Assembly (NCBI GenBank): GCA_016179685.1
Contig: JACPCR010000059.1
Coordinates: 40,338 to 104,337, forward strand
DNA: 64,000 bases
Reading direction: 5' to 3'
Source of the DNA: Planctomycetota bacterium
Lineage (GTDB): Bacteria > Planctomycetota > PUPC01 > JACPCR01
Both the position numbers and the translations under genes were made by a program. Under the pieces are notes generated by a model, which made no database searches, had not been told where the DNA came from, and worked only from the letters and a program-made list of their open reading frames with translations. Of the stretch, positions 1 to 8,313 are shown piece by piece; positions within the stretch are counted from its first letter, which is position 1; the number at the start of each line of letters is the position of its first letter.

Positions 1-666
1 CCGCATGAAGGCGTGGGCCGCGTTGAACTCGTGCCAGGTGAAGAACACGCCGGCCTCGCGCAGAGACCGGTAAATCGCGAGCCTCCCTTCGTCCGGGATG
101 TGCGGGTCCTGCCGGCCCCAGATCATCATCAACTCGCCGCGAATCTCCCGGACCCGCTGAAGGGAATCGGACTTCTTGCCTTCACCGAGCGTGCCGCTGT
201 GGATATCCGTCGGGTAGAAGCAGCAGGCGGCCCGGACCTCCTCATGGAAGGCCGCGCGGAAGGCCAGATGGCCGCCGATGCAGAAGCCCACGACGCCGAG
301 ACGCCCGGTGCACGCCGCGTGCTGCTCCAGCGCGGTGAGCACGACTTGGGCGTCCCGGTCGAACGTGGAGAGCCGCGTCTGGTGCTTGAGGGCGTTGCCG
401 CGGTCCTTCCCCGCGTCGTCGTAGCCCAGCACGGTGCCCGACGCCAGGTGCTCGTGGTAAATCTCCGGCACCATGACGAGAAAGCCGTGGCTCGCGAACT
501 GCATGGCCAGACGGCGGATCGGCGGCGTCTGCTGGAAAATCTCCGAATAGAGCAGGAGGCCCGGGGACTTCTGCCCGGCCTCCCGCGGATTCTCGGGCAG
601 GTAAACGTAAGTCCGCATGAGCCCCGTGGGCGTCTGCAAGTCGACAAAGCTTCCCTTGACAGTCAT
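1..666 (-). CDS. Dienelactone hydrolase family protein (3' end outside window)
   Basis: Alpha/beta hydrolase of the dienelactone hydrolase family, cytoplasmic enzymes that open lactones or related esters; the substrate here is unknown. The frame starts at ATG 666 and is still open at base 1, so 222 codons are visible and only a short C-terminal tail is missing. The family triad is complete: nucleophile Cys129 in GFCIGG, Asp187 in WGRQDPHIPD and His218 in FNAAHAF. Glu42 in YSEIFQ lies where the family keeps its Cys-activating glutamate. A GGAGG ribosome site sits 5 bases before the ATG. It stands alone: the next gene upstream is more than 300 bases away beyond two repeat elements. Family call is firm; substrate is not. 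Confidence 0.9.
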   Translation of the reverse strand, partial: MTVKGSFVDLQTPTGLMRTYVYLPENPREAGQKSPGLLLYSEIFQQTPPIRRLAMQFASHGFLVMVPEIYHEHLASGTVLGYDDAGKDRGNALKHQTRLSTFDRDAQVVLTALEQHAACTGRLGVVGFCIGGHLAFRAAFHEEVRAACCFYPTDIHSGTLGEGKKSDSLQRVREIRGELMMIWGRQDPHIPDEGRLAIYRSLREAGVFFTWHEFNAAHAFMR

Positions 667-770
667 AAAGTCCTCCGGTCAGTTGGGGGACAATCCATTC
701 ACATTTCGAATCTGCTTCACTTGGCAAGGTTTACCTCTTGCCCCTTGGGGTTGCAAGTTCAAGGTCTCTG

Positions 771-845
771 ATGAAATCCGCTACGCCCTTCGGGCTCGCG
801 GATTTCAGACTTGCCAACCCGGCGGGACCTGCCATCCATGGCAAG
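771..845 (+). repeat. Composite hairpin repeat, family B, degenerate copy
   Basis: Begins with the palindrome GAAATCCGCTACGCC / GGGCTCGCGGATTTC found also near 31.92 kb and 46.51 kb, followed by a decayed version of the second arm pair. With the family A hairpin at 916-951 it fills most of the 316-base gap between the hydrolase start and the aguA stop; I see no gene in that gap. Confidence 0.6.
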
Positions 846-915
846 AAGCGGAACCTTCAAAACCGCGGAAGGACAGCTCGCGACCTGGAGCAAATCGAAA
901 AAAGTTTTCTAGCAG

Positions 916-951
916 GCGAGTGAGCAAGTGCGGGTGCACTGGCTCACTCGC
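916..951 (+). repeat. Intergenic hairpin repeat, family A (copy 1)
   Basis: Arms GCGAGTGAG and CTCACTCGC enclose the core AAGTGCGGGTGCACT, the core shared by seven hairpins in this window. It lies about 30 bases downstream of the aguA stop codon. Confidence 0.7.
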
Positions 952-982
952 CCACTCGTTTGGAACGCCAGGCGCCTGCCTC

Positions 983-2068
983 TCAAGGCTGTGCAGGCTG
1001 CTGCTGTGTGATGCAATGGATGCCGCCGAGCCCGATCACCAGGTCCCGGCAGGGAATCCCGACCAGCGCGCGGTCCGGGAACAAGCCCTGAAGCACCTCC
1101 AGCGCGCGGGCATCGTTGGGGTGTCCGTAGACGGGCAGTAGAACGGCCCGGTTGCCGATATAGAAATTCGCGTAGCTGGCCGGCAGCCGCCGTCCCTCGT
1201 GAAGGACATGACCCGGCGTCGGGAGGGGGATGAGCCGGAAGGGGCGGCCGTCGGGGCCCTTCATGCGCCGCAGGCGTTCCCAGTTCTCGTGCAGGGGCTG
1301 GTAATTCTCGTCCCGGGGGTCCTCCTCGACGAGGGCGACGATCGTATCCGGGGCGACGAATCGAGCGAGGTTGTCGATGTGCCCGTCGGTATCGTCGCCG
1401 GCGACCCCGGCGTAAAGCCAAAGGACATGGCGGACCGCAAGGTAATCCCGAAGCCTCTGCTCGATCTCGACGCGGCTGAGGCCCGGGTTGCGATTGGGGT
1501 TGAGGAGGCACGCCTCCGTGGTGAGGAGGACGCCATTGCCGTTGGTGTCGATCGATCCGCCTTCGAGGATCATGCCGGGCCGGAAGACCGGCAGGCCGAG
1601 CGCCTCGGCGACTCGGCCGGGAATCTGCTGGTCCCGGTCGAAGGGCGGCCATTTCCCGCCCCAGGCGTTGTAGCCCCAGTGGGTGACGGCCACCGGGCGG
1701 GTCCGAGAGGGGCGGCAGATGAAGAGGGGGCCGGAGTCCCGCATCCAGGCGTCATTGGTCGGAATGTGATGGAAAAGAACGTTGGCCTTGGAGGGGAGGG
1801 TGTCGAGGCGTCGTCTTACGGATTTCTCCTCGCCGGCGTCGTCCACGAGCAGGTGGACCTTCTCGCCGGGGCTCAGCGCCCGGATGATGTCCACCCACAC
1901 CTGGGCGGCCTCCCCGAGCTTGCCGGGCCAGGTTTCGGCGTTATGGGGCCAGGAGAGCCAGGTGGCCTCGTGCCTCGCCCATTCCGCGGGCAGGCGATAT
2001 CCCATTTCTCGGGGCAGGCCCGGGGACCGGGCCTTGTCGGTCCGGGAAGGAGCGCCGGGAGCACTCAT
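983..2068 (-). CDS. aguA: Agmatine deiminase
   Basis: Converts agmatine to N-carbamoylputrescine and ammonia, first of two steps to putrescine. The 361-residue protein matches the usual length of the peptidyl-arginine/agmatine deiminase (PPADI) family. Visible signatures are WPHNAETWPG near the N-terminus, TNDAWMRDSGP (substrate-binding Trp/Asp), EGGSIDTNGNG, the GDDTDGHIDN block with its catalytic His, and the catalytic Cys352 in GLGGIHCITQQ close to the C-terminus. The start at ATG 2068 overlaps the aguB stop as ATGA, so the pair is translationally coupled. The order aguB-aguA is the standard agmatine route and supports both calls. An open frame continues upstream of the ATG but encodes nothing family-like. 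Confidence 0.95.
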   Translation of the reverse strand: MSAPGAPSRTDKARSPGLPREMGYRLPAEWARHEATWLSWPHNAETWPGKLGEAAQVWVDIIRALSPGEKVHLLVDDAGEEKSVRRRLDTLPSKANVLFHHIPTNDAWMRDSGPLFICRPSRTRPVAVTHWGYNAWGGKWPPFDRDQQIPGRVAEALGLPVFRPGMILEGGSIDTNGNGVLLTTEACLLNPNRNPGLSRVEIEQRLRDYLAVRHVLWLYAGVAGDDTDGHIDNLARFVAPDTIVALVEEDPRDENYQPLHENWERLRRMKGPDGRPFRLIPLPTPGHVLHEGRRLPASYANFYIGNRAVLLPVYGHPNDARALEVLQGLFPDRALVGIPCRDLVIGLGGIHCITQQQPAQP

Positions 2069-2964
2069 GAGTCGCCCCCGGGCCGATCGTTGAACCGTTC
2101 GAGGATGCCCCCATAGGCATCGATCCTCCGGTCCCGGAAGAAGGGCCACTGGCGGCGCGTCTGGTCCACGCGGCCGAGGTCGCAGCAGGCGACAAGGATT
2201 TCTTCCCGGTCGTGGCTGGCCCGGGCGATGACCTCGCCGAAGGGGTCGCAGACGAAGGAGGCGCCCCAGAATTCGAGGCCGCCCTCGCGTCCCACTCGAT
2301 TGGCGGCCGCAACGAAGACGCCGTTGGCGATAGCGTGCCCGCGCTGTACCGTTTCCCAGGCCTGGTGCATGGCTCGGCACTCGGATGCCGGCCCGCCGGC
2401 AAACCAGCCGATGGCGGTCGGATAGAAGAGCACCTGTGCGCCGGCGAGCGCGGTCAGCCGGGCCGCCTCGGGAAACCACTGGTCCCAGCAGACCAGCGTG
2501 CCGATCCGGGCCGGGCCGGCCGGGAAACTCTGGAATCCCAGATCGCCGGGCGTGAAGTAGAACTTCTCGTAGTAGAGCGGGTCGTCCGGGATGTGCATCT
2601 TCCGATAGCGGCCGCGGAGGCAGCCGTCCTCGCCGAGAACGACCGCTGTGTTATGGAAGATACCGGCTGCCCTTTTCTCGAAAACGGAGCCGATGAGGGT
2701 CACGTGGTGCTTCGCCGCGGCGCGGCCGAGGGCATCCGTCGTCGGGCCAGGGATCGGCTCGGCCAGGTCGAACGCCTCGTCGCTTTCTGACTGGCAGAAA
2801 TAGCAGGTCCGGAAAAGCTCCTGGAGGCAGACCACTTGCGCGCCTCGGGCCGCGGCCTCGCCTATCCGATCCAGGGCCTTCTCGAGGTTCGCCTCCGGCC
2901 GGTCCGTGCAGGACATCTGGATCAGGGCCACGGTGATTTTCGGACCGGTTTGCGGGTTGGACAT
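2065..2964 (-). CDS. aguB: N-carbamoylputrescine amidase
   Basis: Nitrilase-superfamily amidohydrolase that releases putrescine, CO2 and ammonia from N-carbamoylputrescine, the product of AguA. The 299-residue protein has the superfamily triad in order: Glu49 in CLQELF, a Lys in YRKMHIPDD and the nucleophilic Cys in TLVCWDQWFPE. The motif DPLYYEKFYFTPGD and the C-terminal RRQWPFFRDRRID are typical of the AguB branch and separate it from other nitrilases. Start at ATG 2964 is chosen because the conserved TVALIQMSCTD strand follows directly. The gene overlaps aguA by 4 bases and follows the threonine ammonia-lyase-like gene by 71 bases on the same strand, so the three are probably one transcript. 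Confidence 0.95.
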   Translation of the reverse strand: MSNPQTGPKITVALIQMSCTDRPEANLEKALDRIGEAAARGAQVVCLQELFRTCYFCQSESDEAFDLAEPIPGPTTDALGRAAAKHHVTLIGSVFEKRAAGIFHNTAVVLGEDGCLRGRYRKMHIPDDPLYYEKFYFTPGDLGFQSFPAGPARIGTLVCWDQWFPEAARLTALAGAQVLFYPTAIGWFAGGPASECRAMHQAWETVQRGHAIANGVFVAAANRVGREGGLEFWGASFVCDPFGEVIARASHDREEILVACCDLGRVDQTRRQWPFFRDRRIDAYGGILERFNDRPGGDS

Positions 2965-3003
2965 GCGCGTTACCGCCTCGGAATCTCCATGCTCAGTTCT
3001 GGA

Positions 3004-3031
3004 GCACGCCCGTGCGCCCGCACGGACGTGC
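3004..3031 (-). other. GC-rich hairpin between the lyase and aguB
   Basis: GCACG-CC-CGTGC-GCCC-GCACG-GA-CGTGC forms a 10-bp stem with a small internal loop. No T run follows on either strand, so it is not a standard terminator; it may attenuate transcription or stabilise an mRNA end. Confidence 0.4.
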
Positions 3032-3035
3032 CCGT

Positions 3036-3992
3036 CTATGAGTTTATCAAAATGTCCCGGAGGGTTTCCACGGCCAGGTTGCCTCCGGAGAAGATGAAAC
3101 AGGCATTCCGGCACTGCCAGCGGCCGCGATAGGCACGGCAGGCGGCCAGCGGGGCCGCGGCAGCGCCCTCGGCGACGAATCCCGTGGCCCGGAGCATTCC
3201 GGCGACCGCCTTCCGCAGCGCCTGCTCGGAGACGAGGACGAAATCGGAGATGCGGGGGCCGTAGACGGAGAAGGCGAACCGGCCCGGGTTGCGGGTGGCC
3301 AGTCCGCCGGCAAAAGTCTCGCACCGGTCGGTCACGACCCACTGGCGCTGCTGCCAGGAGAGGAAGGCGGCGGGCGCCGCCTCGGACTGCACGCCGATGA
3401 CGCGGGTGTCGGGCCGGAGGAAGCCGACGGCGAGGCACACGGCAGCGATGAGGTTGCCGCCGCCGACGGGTACGAAGACCGCGTCGGTCCGGGTCTCCTG
3501 TTCGAGGATTTCGGCGGCCACCGTTGCGGCGCCGACCATCAGGCCTGCGTCTTCACCGTCTTCCACGTAGGCCAGGCCGGCCCGGGCCGCAAGCTCGCGG
3601 CAGTGGGCACACGCCTCCCGGAGGTCCCTGCCCAGGGTCCGGACCTCGCCTCCGAGGTCACGGAGTCGGTCGGCCTTGAGCGCGTCCGTGCCTTCGGGAA
3701 TCACGACCACGGCGGGAAATTGGAGACGCCGAGCCGCATCGAGGACCCCCATCCCGTGGTTGCCGGTCGACGCCGTGGCGACGCCGGCGACGCCGCGATC
3801 GCGAAGGCGTGACAGGTGGTAGAAGGCGCCGCGCACCTTGAACGACCCGGTGGGCATATGATTCTCAAACTTGACGCTGACGGGGAATCCAACCTCGCGG
3901 CTCAATGCCGGGTTCGGGTAGAGCGGCGTTGGCGGGAAATGGGGCGTCAACTGCCGCCGGGCATCCAGGATTTCTTCCAAGGTGGGGATCAT
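3036..3992 (-). CDS. Threonine ammonia-lyase / serine racemase-like PLP enzyme
   Basis: Fold-type II PLP enzyme. Relatives deaminate threonine or serine to 2-oxoacids or interconvert serine enantiomers. The PLP Schiff-base lysine is Lys52 in PTGSFKVRGA, the substrate loop is ASTGNHG, and the phosphate-binding glycine loop is VPVGGGNL. At 318 residues it is the short form: the catalytic domain only, without the C-terminal ACT-like regulatory domain of anabolic IlvA, so allosteric control by isoleucine is unlikely. It heads the set with aguB and aguA. I cannot tell dehydratase from racemase by sequence reading, and a role linked to polyamine metabolism is only suggested by position. Confidence 0.85.
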   Translation of the reverse strand: MIPTLEEILDARRQLTPHFPPTPLYPNPALSREVGFPVSVKFENHMPTGSFKVRGAFYHLSRLRDRGVAGVATASTGNHGMGVLDAARRLQFPAVVVIPEGTDALKADRLRDLGGEVRTLGRDLREACAHCRELAARAGLAYVEDGEDAGLMVGAATVAAEILEQETRTDAVFVPVGGGNLIAAVCLAVGFLRPDTRVIGVQSEAAPAAFLSWQQRQWVVTDRCETFAGGLATRNPGRFAFSVYGPRISDFVLVSEQALRKAVAGMLRATGFVAEGAAAAPLAACRAYRGRWQCRNACFIFSGGNLAVETLRDILINS

Positions 3993-4023
3993 CCGAGACA
4001 GCCTCTAACACAATGAAGTGATG

Positions 4024-4050
4024 ATTATAAAACAGGTTAACGCTGGTCAG
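4024..4050 (-). promoter_or_regulatory. Candidate sigma-70 promoter for the lyase-aguB-aguA set
   Basis: On the minus strand a perfect TATAAT (4024-4029) follows a CTGACC box (4045-4050, 4 of 6 matches to TTGACA) with a short 15-base spacer. It lies about 32 bases upstream of the ATG at 3992. The -10 is strong, the -35 weak. Confidence 0.45.
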
Positions 4051-4052
4051 GG

Positions 4053-4163
4053 TAACTTCTCAATAAGTTCGGCTAAATCGCTTACCCGTTTTCTATAACA
4101 ATTTGCTATACAGCAACTTATATATACGGCTGCCTCAACCTACCCGAACTTATCGAGAAGTTG
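4053..4163. mobile_element. MITE-like 111-bp element with 20-bp terminal inverted repeats
   Basis: The left end TAACTTCTCAATAAGTTCGG and the reverse complement of the right end, CAACTTCTCGATAAGTTCGG, match at 18 of 20 bases. The AT-rich interior has no open frame. The left-end motif recurs at 63856-63872 next to the last gene. Size, terminal inverted repeats and lack of coding fit a non-autonomous transposable element or IS remnant; no target-site duplication is clear and no matching transposase is in the window. Confidence 0.5.
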
Positions 4164-4199
4164 CTGGTCTGGCGTGGGTGGACCTTCGTGCCGGTGTGC

Positions 4200-5807
4200 T
4201 CAATCCTCTGGAACGGAAGCGCTCCCTCGCTTCCGTTCCATTCCGCTCAGCAGGTCCGAAATACGATAGATATAAATCCAATGAGACAGAGGTTCGCGGT
4301 CGAGCGGGGGAGTCAACCCGTCCTCCGCCCAGGTCTGAAATTCGCCAGCGACCGGATTTGGGACGGCCACGCCCCCGTGCCGGTCCGGCGGATAACGCCG
4401 CACCCACTGCCCCAGATGTTCGATGCCAGCGGCTTGCAGGCGGTTGAACAGCAGGTAATCCAGGGCAAGGTAAGAGAAGCCCTTATCCTGGAAGTTTTGC
4501 AGCCTCGGGAACAGCTCGCGTTCCCAATCCGCGGCGTTCAACGCCTCGGCCAGACGATCGCTCCCGGGCCGGAAGAGCCGGCCCGTGAACGCCGAGAAGG
4601 TCCAGAAAGAGTGGGTGGAGACCCCCTGTTCCTCCGGGCTCATGCTTCGGGCGAGCCAGGAGCATGCTTCGGGGTAGCCGGAATCGAAAGAAGCGATGTG
4701 CCTTGCGTCCGCGGTGTGGAGGACCAGAAAGAGGGCAGCCGCCATGACCCGGCCGGCGAATGCGGGCATCCTGTGCCGGAGCAGGTGCTGCAGCCGGTCG
4801 AGGGGGCCGTCGAGGCCGAGAGCCATAAGGGGGAGGATAGCGAGCAGGAGAGGCAGGTGCAACCGCGGGAGCGAAAGCTCGGCCCGGGCATAGAAGGCCG
4901 TGAGAGTGACCAGGAGGAGGGGAAAAAGGGCGCAGGGCGTGCGCCACCATTTCCGGAGACCCACCAGACCGAAGAGGGCGAATCCCAACTCGACGGGCCC
5001 CGTGAAGCGCCAGAGATGGGCGGCCCAGCCCCACTGGGGTCCAGTCTCGAGAATCTGTCCGGCGTGCCCGACGACCTGGCCCCAGACCTTCGGGAAGTCG
5101 ATGAAGGAAGCGAAGGGCAATTCGACGGCGGCCACGCCTGCGGCCCAGAAGGCGGCCAGCACGGCGGGGCCTTGGAGGATGTCGGCGAGGCCACGGCCAC
5201 GCCAGCGCCCGAGCAGAACCAGGAATGCGGCGGTGACGCCGAACGTTGGAATGGAGGCCAGATTGACGGTAGCGGCGAGCCCGAAGCTGAAGCCGCAGGC
5301 GGCAAGCCAGCGCCGTCCCGATTGGCTTGAGGATTTCAGATGGGTCTCCGTGGCGCGAAGGAAGAACCCGAGGGCCAGGACGGCGAAGAAGAAGGCGTTG
5401 GAATCGGAAGCGGCGCTCCGGTGATAGAGGAGAAGGTAGGGAAGAAAGGCCCCGGCGGCCATGAGGGTCACCGCGGCTCGCTTCGAGCCGAGGCCCAGCC
5501 CCAGCCAGTAGAGGGCTGGCAGGGCGGCTATGCCCATCATGGCCTGGGTCTGTAGAGCTGCGTACTGGCTGATGCCCAGGAGAGTGAATCCGGCGGCGAG
5601 GAGGAGCGCCTGGCCCGGCTTGTCCTGGATGCAGCCCTTAGCCCCCTGAAGCACGCCGATCGCGAAGAAGCAATAGCTTCCCTCGTCCACGGTGCGAATC
5701 CCGGTCCGCTCCAGGTTGGCCAGTCGAGCCCATGCGCCGACCGTGAGGAGGACCAGGAAGAGAATCCAGTCGCGAGCAGTATGCTTCAGCGGGGATGCAG
5801 GCGTCAT
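4200..5807 (-). CDS. PMT/ArnT-like membrane glycosyltransferase
   Basis: Integral membrane protein of the GT-C class; relatives move sugar from a polyprenyl-phosphate donor to protein or lipid on the outer face of the membrane. The 535-residue protein begins with a membrane span (WILFLVLLTVGAWARL) followed by the first external loop with the acidic motif TVDEGSY, the usual catalytic-loop position in PMT/ArnT-type enzymes. About ten further hydrophobic segments follow to near residue 350, then a soluble C-terminal domain. The DUF2079 membrane protein lies upstream on the same strand after a 256-base gap. Donor and acceptor cannot be inferred. Confidence 0.8.
   Translation of the reverse strand: MTPASPLKHTARDWILFLVLLTVGAWARLANLERTGIRTVDEGSYCFFAIGVLQGAKGCIQDKPGQALLLAAGFTLLGISQYAALQTQAMMGIAALPALYWLGLGLGSKRAAVTLMAAGAFLPYLLLYHRSAASDSNAFFFAVLALGFFLRATETHLKSSSQSGRRWLAACGFSFGLAATVNLASIPTFGVTAAFLVLLGRWRGRGLADILQGPAVLAAFWAAGVAAVELPFASFIDFPKVWGQVVGHAGQILETGPQWGWAAHLWRFTGPVELGFALFGLVGLRKWWRTPCALFPLLLVTLTAFYARAELSLPRLHLPLLLAILPLMALGLDGPLDRLQHLLRHRMPAFAGRVMAAALFLVLHTADARHIASFDSGYPEACSWLARSMSPEEQGVSTHSFWTFSAFTGRLFRPGSDRLAEALNAADWERELFPRLQNFQDKGFSYLALDYLLFNRLQAAGIEHLGQWVRRYPPDRHGGVAVPNPVAGEFQTWAEDGLTPPLDREPLSHWIYIYRISDLLSGMERKRGSASVPED
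4209..4240 (-). other. Perfect 13-bp hairpin inside the 3' end of the glycosyltransferase gene
   Basis: TGGAACGGAAGCG and CGCTTCCGTTCCA are separated by a 6-base loop, covering roughly codons 522-532 of the gene. No T run follows in the direction of transcription. It could mark a terminator that overlaps the coding end, or a small repeat inserted into it. Confidence 0.45.
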
Positions 5808-6063
5808 CGCCGAGGATTCTACGGCTTGACCCGCTGAGCACCAAGTCTCGGATAGCGTTCCAAGGTTCTACCGTAGTTGGCGACTGCTTTCATCGAGGGG
5901 ACCCTTGGCACAGGACAACTTCAGGAAGATGCACATGGGCCTTTATTCATGGGTCTCAGCTTTCGCCTTCCGCGAAACGGCTAGACATCAGCCACACGGC
6001 TGGATGCCTCGCATCTGGAGCTCGCACCCCAACGAAGTCCCTCCTGGAGTCCGCTGGCTTCGA

Positions 6064-8313
6064 TCACGGGTCAAGCCCCGTGCCGGCATAGGCCGGCGGG
6101 GGAACGGGCCTGACCCGCACGCCGGAACAGGAGTCTCCGGCCCCGCGGAAACGGAATGCGTCCGGATACCACTGGCCAGCCTCCCATCGGGTGGGAGGCC
6201 AAAGGCCGCGGCCGATAGGGAAAAGCCGCGTCAAGGGACCCCGCGGAGTGAGAATGGACACCTCGGCAAGATAGGGCCGATCGCTCCTGCCCAGCGCTTC
6301 CCACACGGCGGGGACCCGGAGATCGCCGCCTTCCGCTCGGACCGGTTGCAGGTAGAGACGACCGAGGCCGGGGAAGACGGCGGCTGGCGTGCCCGGCGGC
6401 CCGGCCTGAGAGGGGCCAAGGGCTTGAAGCTCTGGCGGACTCCGCCCGCCCTTCTGGAGGACCACGATCCCTTCCTCGGCGAGGACGGGTTGGAATAGCC
6501 CTTCTTCAAGGAGGTTGAGAAGGATTTCGTGCTCGGCCTTGGACAGGGGCCAGTCGCTCAGGAGGTCGAACGCGGCGAAGTCAAATGCCGCGCCGGGCAC
6601 GTTGCGGATGCGGAAGAGATCGCGCCGGTCCGTGAAGTGCGAGGCGAGCCTTTCGGAGCACAGGATGGCCGCGTCGTGGGGCACGATCTCCTTGGCCTGG
6701 GCCGCCACAGCGGCCGCGGCCCGATGGTGCTCCGTGATCGGGGCATGAACCCAGGAGACCGGGAGATTGCCAAAAAAAACGCAGGAGAGAGCCGAGGCGC
6801 AGAGCGCCATGCTGGCCAGGAGGTGTGACGCCGATCGAGGCCCGCCGCCAGGGCCTGAACCCAGCCAGCGCCCGATCCTGGGCGGGACGGATGCGAGCGC
6901 GGCCGAGGCGGCCAGAAAGACGAAAGGGATGAGCGTGGCCTTGTACTGGTATTGATACCAGAGGAAAGCCTCCTGCCGGCTCAGGCAAAGGAATAGGAAA
7001 GTCGGAAGCCCCAGCAGGAGCAGGTGGGGCCGGAGGAGCGGGAGCAGCGCGAGCGGCGTCAGAAGATGCAGGGCGAGATGGAAGGCCTTTGGCTGGAAGA
7101 CCCTACCGAGGGTTTCTGCGGGATGGGTCAAGAGATAAGCGAGGATTTCGCTGGCGGAGGAGCCCAGGTGTCCATAGAAGAGGCTCATCTGAACGTAACG
7201 GGCCTCGTTGATGGCGGGCATGATCCAGCGTGTGGCCGCGAAGAACCAGGAGAGGGCGGCGGCGGCGATCAGGATGCCGGGGCCCGCAGGGCCCCGAAGG
7301 GCGGCCCAGACGCCCAGCATGAAGACGGCAGCGGCGGCGCTTTCCTCGCAGCTCAGGGCCAGCAGGCAAAAAGCCAGGAGAGCCCAGGTCCTCCGGGCCC
7401 ATGCACAGTCGATGGCCCAGAGAAGGAAAGGGATCGAGAGGCTGGAGCACTTGAAGCCGTAGGAGTGGTTTGTGGTCTGCATCTGCACGGGCGGGAAGAG
7501 GAGGTAGGCCAGGGCCATGGCCGTGGCGCAAGAGGCGCTCCCCGTGGCACGGCGGGCGAGGAGGAAAACCGGGACGGCCCCGAGCCCGATGGCCGCCGCA
7601 TGGAGGATGATCAGGGTCTCGTGCGCTGGAGCGAGTGCGTAAATGGGAAGGATCAGGAACAGGACCGGAGAGAAGTGGTCTCCCAGGTAGTTGCCGAACG
7701 GCAGTGCATTGGTGTGCAAGAAACGGCCCGACAGCGTGTTGTGGAGCACCTCGGCGATGCAGCCGCTGTCGGAGTAGCCCCATTCGAGGCAGGCATAGCG
7801 TTCGAGTCCGACCCAGGAGAAGGCGACGGTGAAGAGCGCGACGCCAGCCCCCAGGACGAGCCGGCCGGACCTGATGCGTTGAACGAGGTAGGGAGCGAGG
7901 GCGACGCCGAGAGGCGCGCTGAGCGCCAGGAGGAAGAGTGCGGACCAGCCGACCCTGGCCCTGGCGGCCCCCAGGGCGCGCTCCAGGGGCGGAAGGACGA
8001 GGAGAAGGAGCGGGAGGAAGACGCGGGCGGACTCGACCAGGGCGTTGGGGAAGGGGATGCGGACGCCTCGGCTTCTTTCCCGCGACAGCAGCAACCAGAG
8101 GAGAGCGGCAACGGCCAGGCCTGCCGCGGGGGCAGCGGAGCTGGCGGCGAAGCATTCGAGGGACCCGTCGCTGGCGAAAGCATGTTGGAGGATGTCGAAC
8201 GTGAGGCCAGCGAAAGCGCCTCCTGCGGCCACGATGGACCCCGAGAGAGCCAGAGCCGCCGAGGGAGGGGTCGATGGCGGGGCATCCGCCGGCCCATGCA
8301 TCGACGGCTTCAC
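6064..8313 (-). CDS. DUF2079 family polytopic membrane protein
   Basis: Large membrane protein (749 residues) matching the DUF2079 pattern: an early external segment LEWGYSDSGC followed by GRFLHTNALPFGNYLGDHFSP, then many hydrophobic spans and a periplasmic-type C-terminal half. DUF2079 proteins resemble GT-C glycosyltransferases in topology but have no proven reaction. Start is put at GTG 8313, which overlaps the stop of the SGNH gene as GTGA; ATG 8301 is an in-frame alternative 4 codons in. The coupling and shared strand suggest that the hydrolase, this protein and perhaps the PMT-like protein modify the same surface polymer, which is inference. Confidence 0.85.
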   Translation of the reverse strand: MKPSMHGPADAPPSTPPSAALALSGSIVAAGGAFAGLTFDILQHAFASDGSLECFAASSAAPAAGLAVAALLWLLLSRERSRGVRIPFPNALVESARVFLPLLLLVLPPLERALGAARARVGWSALFLLALSAPLGVALAPYLVQRIRSGRLVLGAGVALFTVAFSWVGLERYACLEWGYSDSGCIAEVLHNTLSGRFLHTNALPFGNYLGDHFSPVLFLILPIYALAPAHETLIILHAAAIGLGAVPVFLLARRATGSASCATAMALAYLLFPPVQMQTTNHSYGFKCSSLSIPFLLWAIDCAWARRTWALLAFCLLALSCEESAAAAVFMLGVWAALRGPAGPGILIAAAALSWFFAATRWIMPAINEARYVQMSLFYGHLGSSASEILAYLLTHPAETLGRVFQPKAFHLALHLLTPLALLPLLRPHLLLLGLPTFLFLCLSRQEAFLWYQYQYKATLIPFVFLAASAALASVPPRIGRWLGSGPGGGPRSASHLLASMALCASALSCVFFGNLPVSWVHAPITEHHRAAAAVAAQAKEIVPHDAAILCSERLASHFTDRRDLFRIRNVPGAAFDFAAFDLLSDWPLSKAEHEILLNLLEEGLFQPVLAEEGIVVLQKGGRSPPELQALGPSQAGPPGTPAAVFPGLGRLYLQPVRAEGGDLRVPAVWEALGRSDRPYLAEVSILTPRGPLTRLFPIGRGLWPPTRWEAGQWYPDAFRFRGAGDSCSGVRVRPVPPPAYAGTGLDP

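Noticed and set aside
4209..4240. Intrinsic terminator of the PMT-like glycosyltransferase gene
   Set aside because: The stem is inside the coding end and no T run follows; kept only as a hairpin.
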